Shown here: positions 8,287-15,592 of the stretch, one piece after another
Position numbering within the stretch: position 1 is the stretch's first letter
Layout of the letters: every line of letters starts with the position of its first letter
Source of the DNA: Gemmatimonadota bacterium
GTDB taxonomy: Bacteria; GCA-2686955
Reading direction: 5' to 3'
Length of the DNA: 23,326 nt
Assembly: GCA_002686955.1 (NCBI GenBank)
Contig: NYZA01000196.1
Span: forward strand, 1-23,326
Notes under the pieces: generated by a model
What the model was told of the DNA's origin: nothing
The model's database searches: none
The model's input: the letters and a program-made list of their open reading frames with translations, nothing else
Position numbers and translations under genes: made by a program

Positions 8287-11200
8287 CCTGGCGCGCGGTC
8301 GCCGGGAGGGCTCTGTTGGGTGTGGCGGCGGCCTTTTTTGGGGGGTGCGGAGGTGAAGCCGAGAGCCCCTGTGCTTCCGGAGAGCCGATCGATATCGGCT
8401 ATTTTCATGGGGGAAGAGCGCAGCTGCTGCACAGGGCGCAGATCGTGGGGGAATTCGCGCGCGGATGCGTCGACCCGCGACTGATAGCGGGGCGCGACGC
8501 GGACGGAGAGCTTTTTGCGATCCCTGGTGGGAGCGAACCTCTCGATGCGGTTTTCGCTTCTGAAAGTGTCGCGAGATGGGGAAGCGGCGAGATCGTCGAG
8601 GCGATTGCAGGCGGAGCGATCGATGGTGGCGCGGTAGGCGAGGCGGAGTTCGTGGATGCCGCATCGCGCGGATTGCCGATCACCGCGGTCGCGACACTCG
8701 GAATCAACCGGAACGAGGCGCCGGGCTATGCGCTGCTCTTGCGCCGAGGCGTCGAAAGCGACCGATCGGCTGATCTGTCAGCATTCAGAGTCGGTGTCAA
8801 CCGATCCTCTCCCTTCGACTTGGTGCTGGCTCGCGAGTTCGTCCGCCAACTCGCTCCCAAGGGCTTCGCTCCAAACATCGTGGAGCGCGGCTCGGTGCGC
8901 GAGATCACTCGGGCGATCGAGTCCGGAGATCTGGACGGCGGCTTCTATCACTACCGGGCGGCGAAGGAACTGATCGATGCCGGAGTCGCGACACTTAATC
9001 GCCGTCTCGATTGGGTGGATGCCGACCTGAGCCATGCACTTCTGGTCTTTCGCAACGATTTCTTGGAGCGCCGTCCGGAAGATGTGGAACGACTGTTGTC
9101 CGCTTATCTGCGGCAGGTTGCCTTCGAGGCCGATCTTCCCGAAGATCCCGACGAGCTCGCCCTGGGGTTTCCGGATTGGGAGCTGTACCCTCTCGTCGAA
9201 ATCGGGCGCTTGGAGCGTGTGCGGGAGCTGATGCTCGATCACGGCTTGCTGAATCGTGAGGCGGAAGCGGACCTCTATCCCTTCGTCGACAACCGTTTCA
9301 TTACCCGGGTCTACGTCCCCCGTCATCTGTTGGTCGTTCAGTGGGAGGGCGCGGACGCACACACCGTACAAACGATGCTGACCGATTGGGAGCTGCCGAA
9401 TCTGCGCCGCTTGGTCGAGCGTGGCGCTTACTGCGACCTTTCTTCCGCCGAAATCACGGCGGAGGGGGCGCCATGGCGCGCGCGGCTCGAGCGGGAAGGA
9501 GTGCCGCTGCTCGATCTTCGGGCCGGTGCCGGCGGAAGCGACAATCGCGGTGTGACGGAGCAGCTAGTCGATCATCTCTCGGAGTCCGGTCGGCGGTCGC
9601 GGGCAGTCTTGCTGCACTACGAGGCGAACGATCGGGCAGGGATCGCGGCTTGCGATGCCGAGCTCAGAACGCTGAGCAAAACGCTAGGGGTTCTCGGTCT
9701 TGAGGATGAGACCTTGATCTATGTTCTCGGGGGACGGGCCGGTGCCGGCGGGGCGAAGACACCGGGCGCCTTCCTGGCAACGAACGACTTGGGCGTGCCC
9801 GCCGGCGCCGCCGATGCGGATGGGGTCGAGGGGGCTCTTCTTCATCGCCTGGGTATCTCGACCGCACAGGCCGGAGACCGTGCCTTGATCCGGCCGCCGC
9901 GGGGCTCGGGAGCGGGCGCCACCGGAACCGAGCCGAACATCATAATGATCGCCCTCGATGCGATTCGCGCGGATCACCTCGGCTGCCTCGGTTACGGGCG
10001 CAATACGACGCCGAATCTCGATGCTCTGGCGGAAGATGGTCTCTTGTTCGCCCAGGCGATTTCGCCGGCGGGCTACACGGTTCCGAGTACGGTCAGCCTG
10101 CTCACGGGCATGCACGCCCCGGCCCATGGAGTTCCGTTCGCTATTCAAAAACTGCCATCAACCGCAACGACACTTGCCCAGCTCCTCCGAGATCACGGTT
10201 ACTCCACGACCGCGATTACCGGAAGTGTCCACAACTCGTCGATGATCGGCTACGGGAAGGGCTTCGAACGGTACCTGTCGGAGATGGAATACGGGCGCCT
10301 GAGGGAAGTGCTGGCCCGTGCGCGGCAGGAGCTGAATGACCGTTCCGAGCGCCCTTTCTTTCTCTATCTGCACGCCTACGATGCCCATGCGCCTTACGAG
10401 GTGCCGGAGGAGTTCGCGCCGAAATTCGGTGCCGGCTACGAGGGGGTTCTCGCGAATCTCACTCTCGGCCATCCGGTTGGTGGCGAGATGGATGGATCGA
10501 AGCTGCTCTCGGAGAGCGGCGCGATTCGAGAGCTCTCCCCGGAGGATCGGCAGCATTGGATCGACCGCTACGACACCGCGCTCGCCCATGCCGATCACAG
10601 GATCGGTGAGTTTCTGCGCTATATGAAGACGACCGGATTGGAAGAGAACACGGTTTTAATCGTCTTGGGCAACCACGGGGAGGGACTCTTCGACCACGGA
10701 TCGGTTCTCAAGCGCAGGCATGGCGATCTGTGGGAGGAAGGGATTCACGTGCCCCTGATCGTGCGCTTACCGGAGCAACACATGCCGGCCGGTGCGGGAG
10801 GGGACGCCGCAACGCGCACGATCGACACGCAGGCGCAGCTCATCGATCTGATGCCGACTCTGCTGGAACTGCTCGATATCCCGATCCCGGAATCGTGCCA
10901 AGGTCGCAGCCTCTTCCCCCTCTTGGATGGCTCGGCACCCGCCGACTACAACCAATACGCCTACTCCATCGGATCCGCAGGCGGGAACAAATTCTCGTGG
11001 AGATCGTGCGTTCGTTCGAGGGAATGGAAGCTGCTGCGTTTTCACGCTAGTCAAGATACCGCCGCACGGGTTCATCTGTATCGCTTGGAGGACGATCCGG
11101 GTGAACAGAACGATCTGTCCGCCGAAGAGCCGGAAGTCGTCGCGGCTTTGAGCACAAAGCTGGATGCTTACGACGAGATGCTCCCTCGGGGCCATATGGA

Positions 11201-12635
11201 TGCGATGAACGAGCGGAGGCAGCGCTGGCTCAGGACTCAGCGCGGCCTATCGGGTGTCCGGCCCAATGTTCTGTTGATCATTGTCGATACACTCAGGGCC
11301 GATCGGCTGAGCTGCTACGGATACGATCGCTTCACAACCCCGAACCTCGATGCTCTCGCCGCGAGCGGAGTCCTCTTCGAGTCGGCATACACCCAATCGA
11401 ACTGGACACTGCCTTCGTTCGCCTCGTTGCTGACTGGCAGCTACCCTACGGCCCTGGGCATGCTTCGTGAAGGGGCGCAAATCTCCGACTTTCCCTACGT
11501 CGATCCGGCGTTGGGTCAAGAGGAAACGACACTCGCGGAGGCGTTGCGGGCCGATGGATACCGCACCGCCGCGTTCTTCACCGGTCGCTTCAACGATTCC
11601 CCGTACGGAATCGACCAGGGTTTCGAGCTCTACCGAAACTACAAGCGGAACATCGACAAGAATCAACTACCGATGCGCTCTTTCCCGGACTTTCTGCCGG
11701 AGGCGTACGAGTGGATGGAATCGAACGACCGCAGGCCATTCTTCGTCGCGCTCAATCCGAGCGAACCCCATCGCCCCTATCTGCCGCCTGAGATCTACAT
11801 GAAGCCGTTCACGCGGGGTTACGAGGGGCCTTTTGACGGGCTTTGGATTTCGAAGCCGGTTCTGATCGGTATCGATCGAGAAGATAGCGGTTGGTCACTC
11901 TCCCTCGGTGAATTGCCGGGGGGTGCCCGATGGCCCCGGGGCGTGGAGCGGCCGTTCGGCGGGAAGGAGTATCTCGAGCTCGATCAGGCCGACATCGATT
12001 ATCTCGGCAATCGGTATGACGCCTGCGTCAGCTACGCGGACCGCTTCATAGGGGAGATCGTCGATCGGATCCAGAAAAGATCGCTTTACGAAACGATCAT
12101 TATCGTGACATCCGATCACGGTGAGGGCTTGGGCGATCACGGTGTTTTTCTGCATGCCACGAGTCCACCGCGGCTCTACGAAGAGATCACCCATGTGCCG
12201 CTGATCATCAAACCCGCGAAAACATGGATGCTGCCGCGGCGGCGGGTTGTGGATACACCCGTGGAGCTGGTCGATCTCATGCCTACCGTGCTCGATCTGG
12301 TGGGAGCTCCGCCGGTCTCGAGCGTGCAGGGGCGGAGTCTCGTAGGCGCGATGAAGGGGGACGCGCCATTCGATCCCGAGCGACCGGTTTTCTCCGAGAC
12401 AAGAGGGTACGGATCGACGGTACGATCGGTTCGGCAGGGGGATTGGAAGCTGATCCTGAGCGAGGCCGACGGAAGCGCCGAGCGGGCGATCGAGCTTTTT
12501 GATCTTGCCTCCGATCCCAACGAGACTCGGAATGTAGCGGCGATCAAGCCAAGTGTTGTGGAGGCGCTGATCCGCTTGCTGCGGGGGTGGGCCGGGGAGA
12601 ACGCGTGGCTTCAGGCGCTGGCGGGTGCGCCGTGA
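8283..12635 (+). CDS. Giant fusion: substrate-binding domain, degenerate sulfatase-like domain, two sulfatase-fold domains
   Basis: A 1450-residue lipoprotein candidate (FGGC, Cys22). Residues about 35-345 match the neighbouring binding protein, with IGYFHGGR at the start, DWVDADLSHALLV in the middle and YPFVDNRFI at the end. Residues about 349-545 look like an eroded alkaline-phosphatase-superfamily domain: a LLVVQWEGAD strand has Glu355 where the metal Asp should be, the nucleophile region is missing, and GGRAG replaces DHG. Domain about 550-980 has D559, T599 (GYTVPSTVSLLTG) and N797-HG. Domain about 990-1450 has D1002, T1042 (NWTLPSFASLLTG) and the intact pair D1278-H1279. The ATG overlaps the previous stop as ATGA, and the stop overlaps the next GTG. 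No internal stop or frame change is seen. The role is not known; ligand capture coupled to ester cleavage or transfer is inferred. Confidence 0.85.
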   Translation: MTWRAVAGRALLGVAAAFFGGCGGEAESPCASGEPIDIGYFHGGRAQLLHRAQIVGEFARGCVDPRLIAGRDADGELFAIPGGSEPLDAVFASESVARWGSGEIVEAIAGGAIDGGAVGEAEFVDAASRGLPITAVATLGINRNEAPGYALLLRRGVESDRSADLSAFRVGVNRSSPFDLVLAREFVRQLAPKGFAPNIVERGSVREITRAIESGDLDGGFYHYRAAKELIDAGVATLNRRLDWVDADLSHALLVFRNDFLERRPEDVERLLSAYLRQVAFEADLPEDPDELALGFPDWELYPLVEIGRLERVRELMLDHGLLNREAEADLYPFVDNRFITRVYVPRHLLVVQWEGADAHTVQTMLTDWELPNLRRLVERGAYCDLSSAEITAEGAPWRARLEREGVPLLDLRAGAGGSDNRGVTEQLVDHLSESGRRSRAVLLHYEANDRAGIAACDAELRTLSKTLGVLGLEDETLIYVLGGRAGAGGAKTPGAFLATNDLGVPAGAADADGVEGALLHRLGISTAQAGDRALIRPPRGSGAGATGTEPNIIMIALDAIRADHLGCLGYGRNTTPNLDALAEDGLLFAQAISPAGYTVPSTVSLLTGMHAPAHGVPFAIQKLPSTATTLAQLLRDHGYSTTAITGSVHNSSMIGYGKGFERYLSEMEYGRLREVLARARQELNDRSERPFFLYLHAYDAHAPYEVPEEFAPKFGAGYEGVLANLTLGHPVGGEMDGSKLLSESGAIRELSPEDRQHWIDRYDTALAHADHRIGEFLRYMKTTGLEENTVLIVLGNHGEGLFDHGSVLKRRHGDLWEEGIHVPLIVRLPEQHMPAGAGGDAATRTIDTQAQLIDLMPTLLELLDIPIPESCQGRSLFPLLDGSAPADYNQYAYSIGSAGGNKFSWRSCVRSREWKLLRFHASQDTAARVHLYRLEDDPGEQNDLSAEEPEVVAALSTKLDAYDEMLPRGHMDAMNERRQRWLRTQRGLSGVRPNVLLIIVDTLRADRLSCYGYDRFTTPNLDALAASGVLFESAYTQSNWTLPSFASLLTGSYPTALGMLREGAQISDFPYVDPALGQEETTLAEALRADGYRTAAFFTGRFNDSPYGIDQGFELYRNYKRNIDKNQLPMRSFPDFLPEAYEWMESNDRRPFFVALNPSEPHRPYLPPEIYMKPFTRGYEGPFDGLWISKPVLIGIDREDSGWSLSLGELPGGARWPRGVERPFGGKEYLELDQADIDYLGNRYDACVSYADRFIGEIVDRIQKRSLYETIIIVTSDHGEGLGDHGVFLHATSPPRLYEEITHVPLIIKPAKTWMLPRRRVVDTPVELVDLMPTVLDLVGAPPVSSVQGRSLVGAMKGDAPFDPERPVFSETRGYGSTVRSVRQGDWKLILSEADGSAERAIELFDLASDPNETRNVAAIKPSVVEALIRLLRGWAGENAWLQALAGAP

Positions 12636-13723
12636 GCCGCCGGATCTCTCCGTGGGCGATACCGGGTCTACTCGCGTTGGCGATCGGTGGCGCTGAGTCC
12701 GCGGGCTGCACCGCCGAAGAGATCGCTATCGCTGAATCGCCAGAGAGAGCACGGGCGATCCGGATCTGGAAGGAGCGCGTCGATCGCGTTCTCGACTCCG
12801 GGTTGTTGCCGATCATCGATACTCAGTCGACCTATGACGGGCGGGTCATGGAGATCGATACGATTCGTGCCGAAATGGATCGGTTGGGCATTGCCCTGCT
12901 CGCATTCGCCCCGAAGTTTCGCGGCGCGGGAACCGGCAGCGAGGAGTCGCTGGCGCTCTGGAAGCAGCACCCTTCCTACTTTGTTCCCACGACCGCCGAG
13001 GGGACGAATGAGGCATGGTACTCACAAGACGGTCCCTTCATGGACCACATCGAAAAGGCGGCACGCAACGGGGAATACTTCCTCATGGGGGAGTTCGAGC
13101 TGCGCCACTACACACCGCCACAGAAGTTCAAGCTGGGCCTGGCACCGCATCACGACGTGTACGTGCCCCCCGATTCGCCCTGGGGGCGCAGGCTTTTCGC
13201 GTTGTCCGCCGAAACAGGACTGGTCTTCCAGATTCACCACGAGCCGGAAGACGGCCTGCTCGAGCCGGTGGAGAGGATGCTCAGAGAGAACCCGCGGGCG
13301 GTCGTCATTTGGTGCCACCTGGCACAGATCCGATTCCCGGACAAGCAGAAGCGCTTCGGACCCGCGTATGTCAGCGATCTTCTAGGCGGCTTCGACAATC
13401 TCTATTTCGATCTCGCGATGTCGGCCCCAGGCTCCCGATACCAAGGCAGCGGCTTCGTTCACAACACCTTTCAGAACCCGGATGGTAAGATCCTGCCGGC
13501 GTGGCGCGATGTTATCGAGCGGCACTCCACGAGATTCGTCATGGGGACCGACATAGGGGGAGATCGATGGAGAATGTACGCGCAGAAAGTATCGCGGTTG
13601 AGGCGGATGCTGCCGCAGCTATCCGTCGAGACCCGCAAAAGGGTAGCTTTCAAGAACGCTTGGTTCCTGATCACCCGCAGGCGATGGGATGACGACGCTG
13701 TTCGAGGAGCAAGAGATGGCTAG
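12632..13723 (+). CDS. Amidohydrolase-like TIM-barrel lipoprotein with altered metal motif
   Basis: A 363-residue protein starting at GTG 12632, which overlaps the fusion gene stop as GTGA. The N-terminus is hydrophobic and ends in SAGC (Cys26), a weak lipobox. The rest resembles the amidohydrolase-2 (PF04909) layout: an early strand LPIIDTQSTYDG, then MGEFELRH, FQIHHEP, VVIWCHLAQIR and a late FVMGTDIGG carrying the usual catalytic Asp. The N-terminal HxH pair that binds zinc in most members is replaced by Thr-Gln-Ser, so metal binding may differ or be absent. The reaction is unknown. Its place between sulfatase-fold genes suggests a role in the same envelope process. An upstream in-frame start at 12587 is rejected because it would lose the signal peptide. 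Confidence 0.7.
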   Translation: MSRRISPWAIPGLLALAIGGAESAGCTAEEIAIAESPERARAIRIWKERVDRVLDSGLLPIIDTQSTYDGRVMEIDTIRAEMDRLGIALLAFAPKFRGAGTGSEESLALWKQHPSYFVPTTAEGTNEAWYSQDGPFMDHIEKAARNGEYFLMGEFELRHYTPPQKFKLGLAPHHDVYVPPDSPWGRRLFALSAETGLVFQIHHEPEDGLLEPVERMLRENPRAVVIWCHLAQIRFPDKQKRFGPAYVSDLLGGFDNLYFDLAMSAPGSRYQGSGFVHNTFQNPDGKILPAWRDVIERHSTRFVMGTDIGGDRWRMYAQKVSRLRRMLPQLSVETRKRVAFKNAWFLITRRRWDDDAVRGARDG

Positions 13724-13759
13724 AAATCAACGGCCGATGAGACGGAGAGTTCACCGAAG

Positions 13760-15367
13760 ATGAAACGCAAAACTAACCGCAAAGGACGGATAGCACTGGG
13801 GACCTTGGCCCTGCTCCTGGCCGCGTGCGCGGAGGAGCCGAAAGGCGATCCTGATCGTCCCCTCAACGTGCTCATGATCTCGATCAACAACATCGGCGCC
13901 GAGCACATGAGCCTGTACGGCTACGAGCGGGTCACGACACCCGGCCTCGATGCTTGGGCCGAAGACGCGGTCGTGTTCGACAACTTCTTTTCCCACTCCT
14001 CGTGGACGCTGCCGGTCGGCACTTCGCTATTCACCTCGCTTCATCCCTATGCCCACCGGGTCATGGACCGTTGGCACGGCAATCTGCTCGATCCGACCAT
14101 CCTCACGCTGCCTCGAATCCTGCTGGGCAACGGCTACCGTACCGCCGCGTTCACCGGTGGTGTCGATTACAAGAGCATATTTGGACATATGGACGGTTTC
14201 GAAGTTACGGACAACAATCCCGACTTCACCGGGTTCGCGGTGACTCTGCGGCAGGCCAGGCGTTGGCTGGCCGGCGTTGGCGAGGACCCTTTCTTTCTCT
14301 TCATTCACGGCTACGACACCCACTGCCCCTTCGATCCGCCCGACGAGTATCGAGGCCTTTTCAGCGATCCCGAAGGCAAGAACATCACCGTTGATCATAC
14401 AGTCTGCATGCGCGGATACGGCAATGCTGAAGTCGGTTACACCGCTTACGTTACTCTCGGCGATCCCTTCCGGACGAAGCGCAAGGATCCTCCCAAGTGG
14501 TTCAAGGAGAAGATAGCCGACGGGTTTCGCGAGCATGGGATCGATCCCGCCCAACTCAGTGCACAGCATGCTCTTCGGGACTCGATCGTCGACACCATCT
14601 TGAAGGTCGATCTGACCCCCGACGACATCGGCCATCTCTCCGATCTCTACGACGAAGAGGTTCGTTACGTCGATGCTTTGGTTAGCGAGTTTCTCGCCGA
14701 TCTCGACGACGATCTGCTGGACCGAACGGTGATCATCCTCTTGTCGGAGCATGGTGAGATGTTCGCGAAGCACGGTCGCTTCGGGCGCGCGGGAACGACA
14801 CGGGGCACGCACTACGACGATGTTCTGCACGTGCCCCTGATGATGAAATGGCCTGGCTCCACGGGCAAGAGAGTGACGGGGCTGGCGCAATTCGTCGATA
14901 TCATGCCGACGGTTTTGGATCTGGTCGACATCGCGGTATGGCAGGATCACCAGGGCAAGAGCTTGCTGCCCTTGGTGGAAGAGGATCGAGCTCTGAACGA
15001 CTACGCTTTCGCCGGCGCTCTCTACAATGTAGGTGTATCCAAGACGAACCGCTTCTTCCCCGAACGTAGCATCAACGAATCGATCCGGAACCACGGATGG
15101 AAACTGATCCGAGAAGGGCGGATCGAGCATGAAGCAGGTGAAGAGGGCTACACGATCGAGGACGAGTCGTTCGAGCTCTACGACATCGAGCGCGATCCCG
15201 ACGAGCTGACCAATGTCGCGGATCTGCATCCGGAAGTGCTCGAAGAGCTCAAGGCCGAGTTGATCCAGGCCGCAGCACGCGCCAAGAGCACCGGTGGCGC
15301 GGAATCGGGAACGATGCCGGTCCCGGAGGATCTGATCGAAGAGGCGATGAAGAGAGGCTATTGGTAG
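13760..15367 (+). CDS. Sulfatase-fold lipoprotein with substituted metal ligands
   Basis: A 535-residue protein. The signal is strongly basic then hydrophobic, with lipobox LAAC (Cys23). The sulfatase fold follows, but at the first metal position Asn43 replaces Asp (SINNIGAEHMSLYGYE), T83 sits at the nucleophile position (SWTLPVGTSLFTS), and E330-HG replaces DHG. Later family landmarks are kept: HVPLMMKWPG, VDIMPTVLDLV, GKSLLPL and a C-terminal SFELYDIERDPDELTNV segment. The changes suggest weak, altered or absent catalysis, or a binding role. The C-terminus ends in KRGYW, echoed by RERGYWW near the end of the 6850 product. The ATG at 13760 lies 36 bp after the amidohydrolase-like gene, with GGAG about 12 nt upstream. 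It is the last gene of the plus-strand run. Confidence 0.82.
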   Translation: MKRKTNRKGRIALGTLALLLAACAEEPKGDPDRPLNVLMISINNIGAEHMSLYGYERVTTPGLDAWAEDAVVFDNFFSHSSWTLPVGTSLFTSLHPYAHRVMDRWHGNLLDPTILTLPRILLGNGYRTAAFTGGVDYKSIFGHMDGFEVTDNNPDFTGFAVTLRQARRWLAGVGEDPFFLFIHGYDTHCPFDPPDEYRGLFSDPEGKNITVDHTVCMRGYGNAEVGYTAYVTLGDPFRTKRKDPPKWFKEKIADGFREHGIDPAQLSAQHALRDSIVDTILKVDLTPDDIGHLSDLYDEEVRYVDALVSEFLADLDDDLLDRTVIILLSEHGEMFAKHGRFGRAGTTRGTHYDDVLHVPLMMKWPGSTGKRVTGLAQFVDIMPTVLDLVDIAVWQDHQGKSLLPLVEEDRALNDYAFAGALYNVGVSKTNRFFPERSINESIRNHGWKLIREGRIEHEAGEEGYTIEDESFELYDIERDPDELTNVADLHPEVLEELKAELIQAAARAKSTGGAESGTMPVPEDLIEEAMKRGYW

Positions 15368-15375
15368 CCGACTCT
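15351..15375. terminator. Hairpin at the convergent gene junction, possible bidirectional terminator
   Basis: The core stem GGCTA/TAGCC (15356-15360 with 15365-15369) has a TTGG loop, and an outer AGAG/CTCT stem pairs beyond small bulges. It spans the stop codon of the plus-strand sulfatase gene and reaches the stop of the minus-strand small membrane protein. No U-run follows on either strand, so intrinsic termination is uncertain. Confidence 0.3.
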
Positions 15376-15592
15376 ATGAAGGACTGGAGCCGCTCTCTCG
15401 ATCGACTTCGTAGTCGGTGGCAACGCGCCAGTAGCTGTCACTAGAGGGCGGCGAGTCCAGCAGGATCGATCTGCGGAAGACCAACATGAACAGGTAGGTG
15501 GCGCCGAAGCCGAAGATGTAGATTGCAGCCAGGAGGGCCGCGAACAACATCTTTCGCGCGCCTCGTACCAGATCCCCGAAGAGCCCTTTCAT
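15374..15592 (-). CDS. Small single-pass membrane protein paired with a carbamoyltransferase
   Basis: A 72-residue protein: an amphipathic basic N-terminus (MKGLFGDLVRGARKM), one hydrophobic segment at about residues 15-40, then a polar tail rich in Ser and acidic residues. The ATG at 15592 overlaps the carbamoyltransferase stop as ATGA, so it is chosen over the TTG at 15604. The second small protein (21214-21453) has the same build and size and also sits next to a carbamoyltransferase. Saxitoxin-type clusters carry small membrane proteins (SxtJ/SxtK, DUF5989) beside the carbamoyltransferase SxtI; this may be an analogue, though I cannot show homology. It could tether the enzyme to the membrane. 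Function is unknown. Confidence 0.7.
   Translation of the reverse strand: MKGLFGDLVRGARKMLFAALLAAIYIFGFGATYLFMLVFRRSILLDSPPSSDSYWRVATDYEVDRESGSSPS

Noticed and set aside
14027-15229. Minus-strand ORF of 400 residues
   Set aside because: It is fully antisense to the 13760 sulfatase-fold gene, which has a signal peptide and family motifs.
6850-15367. Calling these classical formylglycine sulfatases
   Set aside because: No CxPxR or SxPxR motif is present in any of the domains; the aligned residue is Thr.
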